A stretch of DNA of 64,000 nucleotides, taken from contig JAEYVY010000022.1 of NCBI GenBank assembly GCA_023429375.1, positions 1 through 64,000 of the forward strand, read 5' to 3'. This DNA is from Bacteroidota bacterium (lineage in GTDB: Bacteria > Bacteroidota > Bacteroidia > Bacteroidales > Tannerellaceae). Shown in pieces: positions 56,096 to 64,000 of the stretch; the stretch's first letter is position 1, and each line of letters opens with the position of its first letter. The notes under the pieces were generated by a model, which did not search any database, was not told where the DNA came from, and was given only the letters and a program-made list of their open reading frames with translations. Position numbers and translations under genes: made by a program.

Positions 56096-56455
56096 ATGAA
56101 TAAAATACAGTTTTTTGATTTGAGGGGCAACATTGTTCGTGATGTCAAGGTGGGTGAGAATAATGCAGCACCAGTAAATAATGGTTTGGGGCAGCTTGAT
56201 TACGAAAAGAGTGTAAAGTATATGCTCGATGTGTGTAATTCGGATAAGTATGTTTATTGTCTATATAATGGAGATAAAGACTTTGAGAATAATTCATTGA
56301 TACTGTCGTTCAAATGGGATGGCTCGCATGTGAAGACGTATCAAACGGATCGCAAATTGAAGAAAATAGCCTACGATAAAATAAGCAAGAAGTTAGTCGC
56401 ATTGGCTGCCAATGATAATGGCAGTAGAGATGTGGTTTGCTATCCTGTAAAATAA
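56096..56455 (+). pseudogene. BF3164-like beta-propeller lipoprotein, C-terminal remnant
   Basis: The 119 residues from the ATG at 56096 (NKIQFFDLRGNIVRDVKVGE, then DKYVYCLYNGDKDFENNS and DRKLKKIAYDKISKKLVALA) match the end of BF3164/TolB-like six-bladed propeller lipoproteins, which are usually about 350-400 residues. No signal peptide or earlier blades are found upstream. The frame can be extended to a TTG at 56003, but that would read through the palindromic terminator. It is most likely a deletion remnant. The functional family call is by motif memory and moderately sure. Confidence 0.6.
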
Positions 56456-56617
56456 ATTGGCTCATAAGTTTAAGTCTGTTTGTGTGCTTATAGCCAAAAG
56501 GATAACTGTCATCGCCTATGAGCTATGGTAAGACTAAACAATCTAAACGGAAGGATAGGTAACCAGTCCTTTTTACAGTCATACTTCTAGATGTAAATAA
56601 TCTTTGATAATCAATGT

Positions 56618-56706
56618 TAAAAATACATCCCGATGGTTTTAAAAAAAGATCCCGATGTTTTTTAAAAACGTTCGAGGTGTTTTTTTGACGACTTTGAGAT
56701 GTTGAT
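56618..56706. repeat. Degenerate ~23-bp tandem repeat
   Basis: Three to four units of about 22-23 bp resembling TAAAAAcatcccgatgTTTTT lie in tandem. Each is partly self-complementary (AAAACATC/GATGTTTT). Part of it (56665-56683) matches 26340-26358 in reverse complement at 18 of 19 positions, showing a repeat family. Confidence 0.65.
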
Positions 56707-56845
56707 ATTCAGGTGATACAGGTTGCTATAGTTACATCGGGATGACGCCTGTTTTTTAGTGACAGATAGGGAAGAGGGCCAATTGTAATAAGAGAAGGGT
56801 AAGTCTATTTAACGTTTATCTATGCCGGAATAGGTGACAATAGTT

Positions 56846-56853
56846 TATATTTG
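56846..56853 (+). promoter_or_regulatory. -7 promoter box of rpoN
   Basis: TATATTTG fits TAnnTTTG, 27 bp before the ATG at 56881. Confidence 0.6.
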
Positions 56854-56880
56854 CATAAATAAACCAGATGGTTTGAACCT

Positions 56881-58335
56881 ATGTTAAGGCAACATTTACA
56901 ACAGAAATTACAACAAAAACTTTCTCCGCAACAGATTCAGTTGATTCGGTTATTGGAGCTCCCTACAATTGAGTTGGAGGAGAGGATAAAGCGTGAGTTG
57001 GAAGAAAATCCTGCTTTAGAGGAGGGGGCTGAGCCTGTAGAAGATTTCGATGTAAAAGAAGAGCCGGGAATTGATGAAGAGGTTGCCGGCGAATCGGATC
57101 TGGATATTTCGCTGGGCGACTACATGACTGAAGATGATATACCCGACTATAAGCTAAGAGAGATGCATGAGCGGAGCGAACAAAAGGAGGATATCCCTTT
57201 TTCAGTTAGCCAAACGTTGAATGAAAGCTTGCTTCAACAGCTCGGGCTTCGTGCGCTTTCTGAAAAGGAAATGAAGATAGCCGAGTATATCATAGGTAAT
57301 ATTGATGATGATGGTTATTTAAGACGTGACCTGGCTGCGATTGCCGACGACCTGATTTTTCAGGAAGGACAAGATGTGGATGAAAAAGAGGTGGAAGAAG
57401 CACTGTCTGTCATTCAGGATTTTGAACCTGCCGGTGTAGGTGCCCGCTCTTTGCAGGAATGTCTTTTACTGCAATTGGAAAAGAAAGAACCGGGCGAAGT
57501 TACCGGATTAGCGATCGAGGTGCTTACGTCATATTTTGATGAGTTTACAAGAAAACACTACGATAAGATACTTCGCGGACTGTCTATTGATGAAGACACG
57601 TTGAAGAAGATATTCCACGAAATCACCTTGCTCAACCCTAAGCCCGGGAGTTTACTGGGAGGAGCCATGGAAACGGCTATGAGCCGTGTGACTCCGGATT
57701 TTCTAGTTGAGGCAATCAATGGTGAGCTTTTCCTTTCCATGAATAACCGGGGTGTTCCGGAAATGCGCGTCAACCGGGAGTATTCCGAGATGTTTCAGGA
57801 TTATATGTCGAACAAAGCGAACCAGACTTCGGATATGAAGGAGGCGGTGCTGTTCGTGAAGCAAAAATTGGACTCTGCCCAATGGTTTATCGAAGCCATC
57901 AAACAGCGAAACGAAACGTTGAGAAGGACGATGGAAACGATTATGAGTCTGCAGAAAGACTTTTTCCTTACTGGTGATGAGGCTTCGTTGCGCCCGATGA
58001 TTTTGAAAGATGTGGCTGAAAGAGCTGGTTACGATATATCAACGATCTCGCGAGTGAGCAACAGTAAGTATGTACAAACTAATTTTGGAATCTATCCGTT
58101 GAAATATTTCTTTTCCGAATCTATGCAAACCGATTCCGGCGAAGAGATATCTACACGTGAAGTGAAGAAGATTATGAAAGAACATATCGACGCGGAAAAC
58201 AAGCGGAAGCCGCTCACCGACGAAGAGATTACAAAAATATTAACGGAGAACGGCTATGTGATAGCCCGTCGTACCGTTGCTAAGTATCGTGAGCAAATGG
58301 ATATTCCTGTTGCTCGATTACGTAAAGAAATTTGA
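56881..58335 (+). CDS. rpoN: RNA polymerase sigma-54 factor
   Basis: 484 residues. The N-terminal Gln/Leu-rich activator-interaction region reads QHLQQKLQQKLSPQQIQLIRLLELP. An acidic region follows, then the core-binding domain (AEYIIGNIDDDGYLRRDL). The DNA-binding domain includes DISTISRVSNSKYVQT, and the RpoN box ARRTVAKYRE is at 462-471. Sigma-54 needs an enhancer-binding ATPase; none is encoded in this window. The next gene starts just after, probably in the same transcript. Confidence 0.97.
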   Translation: MLRQHLQQKLQQKLSPQQIQLIRLLELPTIELEERIKRELEENPALEEGAEPVEDFDVKEEPGIDEEVAGESDLDISLGDYMTEDDIPDYKLREMHERSEQKEDIPFSVSQTLNESLLQQLGLRALSEKEMKIAEYIIGNIDDDGYLRRDLAAIADDLIFQEGQDVDEKEVEEALSVIQDFEPAGVGARSLQECLLLQLEKKEPGEVTGLAIEVLTSYFDEFTRKHYDKILRGLSIDEDTLKKIFHEITLLNPKPGSLLGGAMETAMSRVTPDFLVEAINGELFLSMNNRGVPEMRVNREYSEMFQDYMSNKANQTSDMKEAVLFVKQKLDSAQWFIEAIKQRNETLRRTMETIMSLQKDFFLTGDEASLRPMILKDVAERAGYDISTISRVSNSKYVQTNFGIYPLKYFFSESMQTDSGEEISTREVKKIMKEHIDAENKRKPLTDEEITKILTENGYVIARRTVAKYREQMDIPVARLRKEI

Positions 58336-58340
58336 ATAGT

Positions 58341-58961
58341 ATGAAATTATTTGCCAACATCGTCTCTACCGTGTTTCATCCTTTATTGATGATTACTTAC
58401 GGTATGATTTTGACGCTTTTCTATACTTATCTGGCGATTTATCCCATGAAACTTAAATTGATAATCGTGGGAGGTGCTTTTGTGTGTACGACTATCATTC
58501 CCGGTCTGTTTATTCTTTTGCTAAGGTACAGCGGAAGTGTCTCCGATTTGGAAGTGACCGACAGGAGAGAGCGTGTGCTGCCTTTCCTGGTTATGATCTT
58601 TTCGATTATGGTCTATGTCTTCTTTGTAAGGAGGGTGCAGGTACCCTTCTGGCTGATTGGCATACTTGTGGGTGTGGCCTTTTCGTTGCTAGTGGCCCTG
58701 CTTATCAATTTTTACTGGAAGATTAGTATACATGGTTTAGGGATAGGCGGACTACTTGGCGGAGCCATGGGGATCGCCCGTATTCATATGATAAATGCCT
58801 ATTGGCTGTTTATTTGCCTAATCCTGATTGCCGGTATGGTGGCTTCGGCGAGAATCATTCTGAACAAGCATACACCTATGCAAATGTATGGGGGTATTTG
58901 TTTGGGATTTATATGTACATTTGTTGCATCGATATTAAGTTATTTATATTTATTAATCTAA
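58341..58961 (+). CDS. PAP2-like integral membrane protein
   Basis: 206 residues from the ATG at 58341 (a TTG at 58332 overlaps rpoN and is unlikely). Five to six membrane helices. The late elements KISIHGLGIGGLLGG and NKHTPMQMYGGICLGF resemble the histidine motifs of PAP2-type lipid phosphatases, but the family's KxxxxxxRP motif is not evident. An early loop contains VSDLEVTDRRERVLPF. It may be a degenerate PAP2 relative; activity is uncertain. It follows rpoN by 5 bp. Confidence 0.75.
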   Translation: MKLFANIVSTVFHPLLMITYGMILTLFYTYLAIYPMKLKLIIVGGAFVCTTIIPGLFILLLRYSGSVSDLEVTDRRERVLPFLVMIFSIMVYVFFVRRVQVPFWLIGILVGVAFSLLVALLINFYWKISIHGLGIGGLLGGAMGIARIHMINAYWLFICLILIAGMVASARIILNKHTPMQMYGGICLGFICTFVASILSYLYLLI

Positions 58962-58980
58962 TTTTAAAAACACTGAGATT

Positions 58981-59361
58981 ATGAATTTTCCTGCAGAATT
59001 AAAGTACACGAAGGACCACGAATGGATTCGCCTGGAAGGTGATGTGGCCTATATCGGTATCACGGACTATGCGCAAAGCGAATTGGGTGAAATCGTTTAT
59101 GTGGATATCACCACAGAAGGCGAAACAATCGCAAAAGAAGAAGTTTTCGGTACAATCGAAGCTGTTAAGACAGTGTCTGATTTATTTATGCCTGTTGGCG
59201 GAGAAGTTCTTGAAGTAAATGCAGCTCTTGAAGACAAGCCTGAATTGGTAAATGAAGATGCTTACGGACAAGGCTGGCTGATTAAAATCGCAGTGAAAGA
59301 TGCAGCTGATTTAAATGACCTTCTTTCTGCAGATGAATATAAAGCGTTAATCGCGAAATAA
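58981..59361 (+). CDS. gcvH: Glycine cleavage system H protein
   Basis: 126 residues, the lipoyl carrier protein that shuttles the aminomethyl group between P, T and L proteins. The lipoylated lysine is K63 in GTIEAVKTVSDL. Family blocks TKDHEWIRLEGDVAYIGITDYAQ (split across residues 10-32) and NEDAYGQGWL are intact. No gcvP, gcvT or lpd gene lies nearby. An intrinsic terminator follows. Confidence 0.97.
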   Translation: MNFPAELKYTKDHEWIRLEGDVAYIGITDYAQSELGEIVYVDITTEGETIAKEEVFGTIEAVKTVSDLFMPVGGEVLEVNAALEDKPELVNEDAYGQGWLIKIAVKDAADLNDLLSADEYKALIAK

Positions 59362-59370
59362 AGAAATTGG

Positions 59371-59414
59371 ATTTAGGAGTTGGGTGCCGGTCATCAAACT
59401 CCTAAATTTTATTA
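59371..59414 (+). terminator. Terminator after gcvH
   Basis: ATTTAGGAGTT (59371-59381) pairs perfectly with AACTCCTAAAT (59397-59407), followed by TTTATT. It separates gcvH from purE. Confidence 0.82.
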
Positions 59415-59439
59415 GTAACCTCGAAACCTGATTAAGACA

Positions 59440-59946
59440 ATGACACCTGTTGTAAGTATTATCATGGGCAGCACGTCTGACCTGCCTGTTATGGAAAAAG
59501 CAGCCAAACTGCTTGACGAAATGGAAATCCCGTTTGAAATACATGCTTTGTCGGCTCATCGCACACCTGCGGAAGTGGAAGCGTTTGCCAAAGGTGCGAA
59601 AGATCGCGGAATTAAGGTGATCATTGCCGCAGCCGGTATGGCAGCTCATCTATGTGGTGTAATTGCTTCGATGACCACCTTGCCAGTAATTGGCGTTCCC
59701 ATCAATTCTACGCTCGACGGTATGGATGCCCTACTGGCAATCGTTCAGATGCCTCCGGGAATTCCAGTGGCAACTGTCGGTATCAACGGCGCCTTAAATG
59801 CAGCTATTCTTGCTGTGCAGATTCTCTCTACGGGAGATGAACAATTGCAGGAAAAGCTTGTTCTTTACAAAGAAGATCTAAAAAAGAAGATTGTGAAGGC
59901 TAATGAAGAATTGGCCACAGTAAAGTTCAAGTATAAAACGAATTGA
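59440..59946 (+). CDS. purE: N5-carboxyaminoimidazole ribonucleotide mutase
   Basis: Class I PurE, 168 residues, converts N5-CAIR to CAIR in purine synthesis. The motifs SIIMGSTSDLPVMEKAA, LSAHRTPAEVEAFA (catalytic His) and IIAAAGMAAHLCGVIA match the family. It starts 78 bp after gcvH and ends 15 bp before ispG, so it is probably cotranscribed with it. Confidence 0.97.
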   Translation: MTPVVSIIMGSTSDLPVMEKAAKLLDEMEIPFEIHALSAHRTPAEVEAFAKGAKDRGIKVIIAAAGMAAHLCGVIASMTTLPVIGVPINSTLDGMDALLAIVQMPPGIPVATVGINGALNAAILAVQILSTGDEQLQEKLVLYKEDLKKKIVKANEELATVKFKYKTN

Positions 59947-59961
59947 TAGCTCATTTCCTCT

Positions 59962-61797
59962 ATGGATTATTTTAATTATAAACGTCGTGTCTCTTCGGTG
60001 ACCCGAATAGGAGATACCCCCTTAGGTGGTGAAAACCCCGTACGTGTTCAATCGATGGCCAGTGTATCTACCATGGATACCGAGGCTGCAGTTCAACAGG
60101 CAATCCGTATTATCGATGCCGGTGCGGATTATGTCCGCTTTACGGCTCAAGGCGAACGCGAATCGCGCAACCTTGGTGTGATCCGTCAGTTGTTAAATGA
60201 CCAGGGGTATAGTACGCCTTTGGTTGCCGATATCCATTTTAATCCGCGTGCTGCCGATGTCGCTGCTACAACAGTTGAGAAGGTACGTATCAATCCGGGA
60301 AATTATGTGGATAAGCAAAAGACGTTTAGTCATATTGAATATACCGATGAGGAATATGCTGCTGAATTAGAAAAAATAAGGGCTCGTTTCGTTCCCTTCC
60401 TAAACTTGTGTAAGGAACATAAAACAGCCGTTCGTCTGGGTGTAAATCATGGATCATTATCTGATCGTATCATGAGCCGGTATGGAGATACTCCGGAAGG
60501 AATGGTAGCTTCGTGCATGGAATTCTTAAGGATATGCCGCGATGAAGATTTTCATGATGTGGCCATCTCGATGAAAGCATCGAATACGGTGTTGATGGTT
60601 CGTGCTGTACGTCTTCTTGTTCGTACGATGGAGGCCGAAGGAATGGCTTATCCGCTTCACTTGGGTGTAACCGAAGCGGGCGACGGTGAAGACGGACGTA
60701 TTAAGAGTGCCGTAGGGATTGGTACCCTGCTGGCCGACGGAATCGGTGATACCCTGCGTGTTTCGCTAAGTGAAGAGCCCGAGGTGGAAGTGCCGGTGGG
60801 CAGAAAGTTGTTGGCATATATTGAACAGCGAAAAGGACATGCTCCCATTAAGGCTGAAGCAGCTCCGGGATTTGACCCTGTCACTGCCGAACGACGCCGT
60901 TCGCGTCAGGTGGAAGGTATCGGATATCCTCATCATCCTGTTGTGATATCCGATCGCCGGAATGGAAACTTTACTGTGGATAAGAACGCTACTCCCGACT
61001 ATTTCTATACTGGGACCATCATTCCCGATTCACTTCCGGAAGGTGTACGCTTACTCGTTGATGCAAGTGTATGGGATGAGGGGCAGAACAGTTATCCGGT
61101 ATTTAAAGCGTCCGAGCTGACCGAAGCAAAGGCCAGTCAAGCCAAGGCGAAGTTTATCCAGCTTTCATACGACGATCTATCCGATGAAATCGTTGCTTTC
61201 TTGAATGAAGATAAGGCAGCGGTGGTCATTCTGACAACCAACCATGCGAATGGATTGGGCCACCAACGAGCTGCTATGCATAAGCTCATGTTGGCAACTT
61301 GTGATGTGCCGGTAATCCTAAACCGGGTATATACAGAGTCTGATAAAGAATCCCTGCAGATAGAGTCTGCTTCCGATTTCGGAGCCTTGTTCCTGGATGG
61401 GTTTGGCGATGGAATCCTATTGCAAGATAATAACCTCGATGCGTTAGTTATAGACAATTGCATGTTCGGTATTTTACAGGCAACGCGTACCCGTATCAGC
61501 AAGACTGAATTTATTTCGTGTCCAGGCTGTGGTCGTACGTTATACAATCTGCAGTCGACCATTGCACGTGTCAAAGCCGCTACCTCTCATTTGAAAGGGC
61601 TGAAGATAGGAATCATGGGATGTATTGTAAACGGTCCGGGTGAAATGGCTGATGCCGACTATGGCTATGTGGGTGCAGGAAAAGGGCAGATCAGCCTGTA
61701 TAAAGGAAAGACCTGTATCATAAAGAGTGTGCCTGAAGCGGATGCCGTTGAACGCCTCGTTCAGTTAATAAAAGAGAACGGCGACTGGCAAAACTAG
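59962..61797 (+). CDS. ispG: (E)-4-hydroxy-3-methylbut-2-enyl-diphosphate synthase, long form
   Basis: Iron-sulfur enzyme of the methylerythritol phosphate isoprenoid pathway. The N-terminal TIM barrel opens with NPVRVQSMASVSTMDTEAAV. The 4Fe-4S cysteines are C520, C523 (CPGCGR) and C554 (CIVNGPGEM). At 611 residues it is far longer than the ~370-residue E. coli enzyme because of an inserted domain in the middle (about 270-500). This layout is known for Bacteroidetes, Chlamydia and plants. Confidence 0.96.
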   Translation: MDYFNYKRRVSSVTRIGDTPLGGENPVRVQSMASVSTMDTEAAVQQAIRIIDAGADYVRFTAQGERESRNLGVIRQLLNDQGYSTPLVADIHFNPRAADVAATTVEKVRINPGNYVDKQKTFSHIEYTDEEYAAELEKIRARFVPFLNLCKEHKTAVRLGVNHGSLSDRIMSRYGDTPEGMVASCMEFLRICRDEDFHDVAISMKASNTVLMVRAVRLLVRTMEAEGMAYPLHLGVTEAGDGEDGRIKSAVGIGTLLADGIGDTLRVSLSEEPEVEVPVGRKLLAYIEQRKGHAPIKAEAAPGFDPVTAERRRSRQVEGIGYPHHPVVISDRRNGNFTVDKNATPDYFYTGTIIPDSLPEGVRLLVDASVWDEGQNSYPVFKASELTEAKASQAKAKFIQLSYDDLSDEIVAFLNEDKAAVVILTTNHANGLGHQRAAMHKLMLATCDVPVILNRVYTESDKESLQIESASDFGALFLDGFGDGILLQDNNLDALVIDNCMFGILQATRTRISKTEFISCPGCGRTLYNLQSTIARVKAATSHLKGLKIGIMGCIVNGPGEMADADYGYVGAGKGQISLYKGKTCIIKSVPEADAVERLVQLIKENGDWQN

Positions 61798-61805
61798 AAT
61801 ATTAT

Positions 61806-61813
61806 TATCTTTG
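61806..61813 (+). promoter_or_regulatory. -7 promoter box of dut
   Basis: TATCTTTG fits TAnnTTTG, 28 bp before the ATG at 61842. Confidence 0.55.
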
Positions 61814-61841
61814 TCTATGTAATATAGAAAAGATAATACCG

Positions 61842-62273
61842 ATGAAAGTAAAGATCATAAACAAATCTCACCATCCTCTTCCTCACTATGCAACGCCTTT
61901 ATCGGCGGGGATGGATATCCGTGCTAATCTTACAGAACCTGTCGTGATTAATCCTTTAGAAAGGAAATTGATCCCGACAGGCCTCTATATCGCCTTGCCG
62001 GAAGGCTATGAAGCACAGATGCGCCCTCGAAGCGGTCTGGCTATCAAACACGGCATCACCTTACTGAATACTCCAGGTACAATCGACGCTGATTACCGTG
62101 GCGAAATAGGTATTATTCTAATTAATCTTTCGAACGAGCCATTCGTGGTGAACGATGGCGAACGAATCTGCCAAATGGTTATTGCAGCACATAGTCAGGT
62201 AGAATGGCAGCCGGAAGAATCATTGGATGAAACCGAGCGGGGTGCTGGTGGATTCGGACATACAGGAAAATAA
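61842..62273 (+). CDS. dut: dUTP diphosphatase
   Basis: 143 residues, trimeric dUTPase that keeps uracil out of DNA and supplies dUMP. All five motifs are visible: AGMDIRA, RPRSGLAIKHGI, GTIDADYRGEIG, GERICQMVI and the C-terminal RGAGGFGHTGK that closes over the active site. It is followed after 15 bp by a TPR protein gene. Confidence 0.97.
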   Translation: MKVKIINKSHHPLPHYATPLSAGMDIRANLTEPVVINPLERKLIPTGLYIALPEGYEAQMRPRSGLAIKHGITLLNTPGTIDADYRGEIGIILINLSNEPFVVNDGERICQMVIAAHSQVEWQPEESLDETERGAGGFGHTGK

Positions 62274-62288
62274 CATAATATTTGAATC

Positions 62289-64000
62289 ATGCGCAGACTA
62301 CAGACATATCGCTTCCTGCTTCTCTCATTAGCTTTCATGATGCTGCCTATCGGCATGCTATCTGCAGAAAATAAAACGTCTGTTTCCTTGAAAAAGGAAT
62401 TGAGCGAAGCCGACAGACGGAAGTTCGATTACTTCTTTTATGAAGGTCTGAATCTGAAGAATGCCGGTAAGTATGATGCGGCCTATGAGGCTTTTACGCA
62501 TTGCCTTACTATTGATTCTACAGCAGCGCCGGTCTTATACGAACTGTCTTCCTTTTATTTGCAATTGAACCGCCCCGAAAAGGCTTTGGATATGTTGAAA
62601 TTGGCCGTAGCCAATAGCGATAATAACTTCACTTACCGGATGACCTTGGCTACCCTGTCTCGTAATCTGGGATTGTATGGGGAAGCGGCCGATGCATTCG
62701 AAGATTTGGTGAAAGAATATCCGGGTAAGGCGGAACTGAATTATTATCTGGCGGAAGCCCTCACTCAAAAAGGAGAAATTGATAAGGCTATCGAAGCTTT
62801 TGATGCATTAGAAGCTATCATCGGAATGAATGAGGCGCTTTCCATGCAGAAGTATAAACTCTATAATTCGTTGGACGAACCGGCCAAGGCATTTCAGGAA
62901 ATTGAGAAATTATCCGCGAAATATCCGATGGAATCGCGGTATCAGATCATCATGGGCGACCTGAGACTGGAGAAAGGAGAGCTGGATAAGGCGCTGGAGC
63001 ATTATACCAAAGCGAAATCTATTGATCCGGAGAATCCTTATTATATCGTCTCTATGGCGAATTATTACGAGGCTAAAGGCGATAAAGAAGCTGCCGAAAC
63101 ACAAATCAACAATGCGCTCGTAAATGAGAAATTAGATGTGGAAGTGAAGGTAGGTATTCTTTCAAGATATGTATTGAAGCTGAGTAAGGTGGATAAAGAG
63201 TCAGAAAGAGCAAATGCGCTATTTCAGACCTTGCTGGAACAGCATCCGGAAGATACGGATATCAAGATGATGTTTGCAAGTCTCCTGATGGCTCAAAACA
63301 AGCCGGACGAAGCGAAGTTTCAGATCCAACTGGTGACCGAAATGGAACCCGACAATGCAGGTGCTTGGCAACAGCTATTAAATTTGGCTCTGAAGTCTGA
63401 CGATATGGCTGAAGTAATTCGCATCTGCACGCGATGTATGGAACTGTTTCCCGAAGCTCCTGAATATTACTTCTATCAAGGGATTGCCTACTATCAGCTG
63501 AAAGATTATCAAAAGGCATTAGATAGCTACAAAGCCGGTATTCAGGTTATCCCATCGGAAAATATGCCTCTAATGTCGGATTTCTATGGTCAAATCGGGG
63601 ATATTTACTACCAGATGGACCGGATGGACGATGCGTTTGTGGCTTATGACGAAGCCTTGAAGTATAATGATAAGAATGTAGTGGTACTGAACAACTACAG
63701 CTATTTCTTGTCGCTTGCGAAGAAAGACCTTAAGCGGGCCGAACGGATGAGTGCGCAATGCGTAAAGTTGGAACCCGACAATGCGACCTATCTGGATACC
63801 TATGCTTGGATATTCTTTATGCAAGGGAACTATACCTTGGCGAAGATCTATATTGAAAGTGCTTTGGATAAAGATAAAACGAATAGCCCGGAACTGATTG
63901 ATCATTATGGGGATATCCTTTTTATGACAGGGGATAAAGAGAAAGCTATTGAGCAATGGAAAAAGGCGAAGGAACTGGGAAAAGAAAGTCCTGTATTGGA
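62289..64000 (+). CDS. TPR-repeat protein (partial, runs off the window)
   Basis: An open frame from the ATG at 62289 to the window end, at least 570 codons with no stop. A signal peptide (FLLLSLAFMMLPIGMLSAE) leads to many tetratricopeptide repeats, for example NLKNAGKYDAAYEAFTHCLT, LYGEAADAFEDLVKEYPGK, KGEIDKAIEAFDAL and QMDRMDDAFVAYDEALKYN. It is probably a periplasmic or outer-membrane-associated scaffold. The conserved Bacteroidetes order dut-TPR protein suggests a cell-envelope role, but no specific function is known to me. Confidence 0.85.
   Translation, partial: MRRLQTYRFLLLSLAFMMLPIGMLSAENKTSVSLKKELSEADRRKFDYFFYEGLNLKNAGKYDAAYEAFTHCLTIDSTAAPVLYELSSFYLQLNRPEKALDMLKLAVANSDNNFTYRMTLATLSRNLGLYGEAADAFEDLVKEYPGKAELNYYLAEALTQKGEIDKAIEAFDALEAIIGMNEALSMQKYKLYNSLDEPAKAFQEIEKLSAKYPMESRYQIIMGDLRLEKGELDKALEHYTKAKSIDPENPYYIVSMANYYEAKGDKEAAETQINNALVNEKLDVEVKVGILSRYVLKLSKVDKESERANALFQTLLEQHPEDTDIKMMFASLLMAQNKPDEAKFQIQLVTEMEPDNAGAWQQLLNLALKSDDMAEVIRICTRCMELFPEAPEYYFYQGIAYYQLKDYQKALDSYKAGIQVIPSENMPLMSDFYGQIGDIYYQMDRMDDAFVAYDEALKYNDKNVVVLNNYSYFLSLAKKDLKRAERMSAQCVKLEPDNATYLDTYAWIFFMQGNYTLAKIYIESALDKDKTNSPELIDHYGDILFMTGDKEKAIEQWKKAKELGKESPVL

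Larger units (their letters stand above)
56456..56880. other. Repeat-bearing intergenic region upstream of rpoN
   Basis: 425 bp with no credible gene. It holds a degenerate tandem repeat (56618-56706) and the inverted pair CATCCCGATG (56626-56635) and CATCGGGATG (56735-56744). The rpoN promoter box lies at its end. Confidence 0.6.

Noticed and set aside
1..64000. Insertion sequences, integrases or prophage genes
   Set aside because: No transposase or integrase motifs and no phage structural genes were recognised on either strand.

Overview
This window is a piece of a Bacteroidales chromosome, probably a gut or oral member of the Parabacteroides/Tannerella/Bacteroides group. I cannot name the species from sequence alone. 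The evidence is the Bacteroidetes form of the division/cell-wall (dcw) cluster, a SusC/SusD-type outer-membrane pair, a DUF4249 lipoprotein next to a TonB receptor, a long-form IspG, few Shine-Dalgarno sites, and repeated promoter boxes of the Bacteroidetes type TAnnTTTG.

Layout. (a) 1-6700 is an accessory, defence-like segment. It holds a KAP-type P-loop NTPase, a type ISP/IIG-like restriction-modification enzyme broken by one in-frame TGA, and two unrecognised membrane-associated proteins. It ends at the 3' side of a tRNA-Leu(CAA) gene. (b) 7029-9050 has manC and an EamA transporter, convergent on a strong shared terminator. (c) 9134-24355, minus strand, is one long dcw operon: rsmH-ftsL-like-ftsI-murE-mraY-murD-ftsW-murG-murC-ftsQ-ftsA-ftsZ-yqeY. 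It makes the peptidoglycan precursors and the divisome, and no mraZ precedes it. (d) katA (24676-26172) diverges from it. (e) 26579-36991 is a sialic-acid locus: a FadR-type GntR regulator with a palindromic operator candidate in its leader, a NanM-like mutarotase, NanA lyase, a SusC/SusD (NanO/NanU-like) pair, a GH33 sialidase lipoprotein and an MFS permease. Together they would release, import and cleave host sialic acid. No ManNAc epimerase or kinase is present in this locus. (f) 37225-44121 holds a NimA-like flavoprotein, an RlmL-like rRNA methyltransferase, a DPP IV-like peptidase, purD and two membrane proteins.

(g) 44124-49297, minus strand, encodes a DUF2723 (GT117-like) membrane glycosyltransferase, a polysaccharide deacetylase and an S37 tripeptidyl peptidase. 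(h) 49529-55877 is a four-gene envelope operon: a secreted protein, a TonB receptor with an N-terminal STN domain, a DUF4249 lipoprotein, and a macroglobulin-like protein that carries what looks like a TonB plug domain without a barrel. A truncated BF3164-like remnant and a repeat-bearing intergenic region follow. (i) 56881-64000 is housekeeping: rpoN, a PAP2-like membrane protein, gcvH, purE, ispG, dut and the start of a TPR protein cut by the window edge.

The least explained parts are the two unknown proteins of the defence-like segment, the barrel-less plug protein with its operon, and an AT-rich intergenic repeat family seen near 24.4, 26.3 and 56.6 kb. No transposase, integrase, CRISPR array or rRNA gene was seen.
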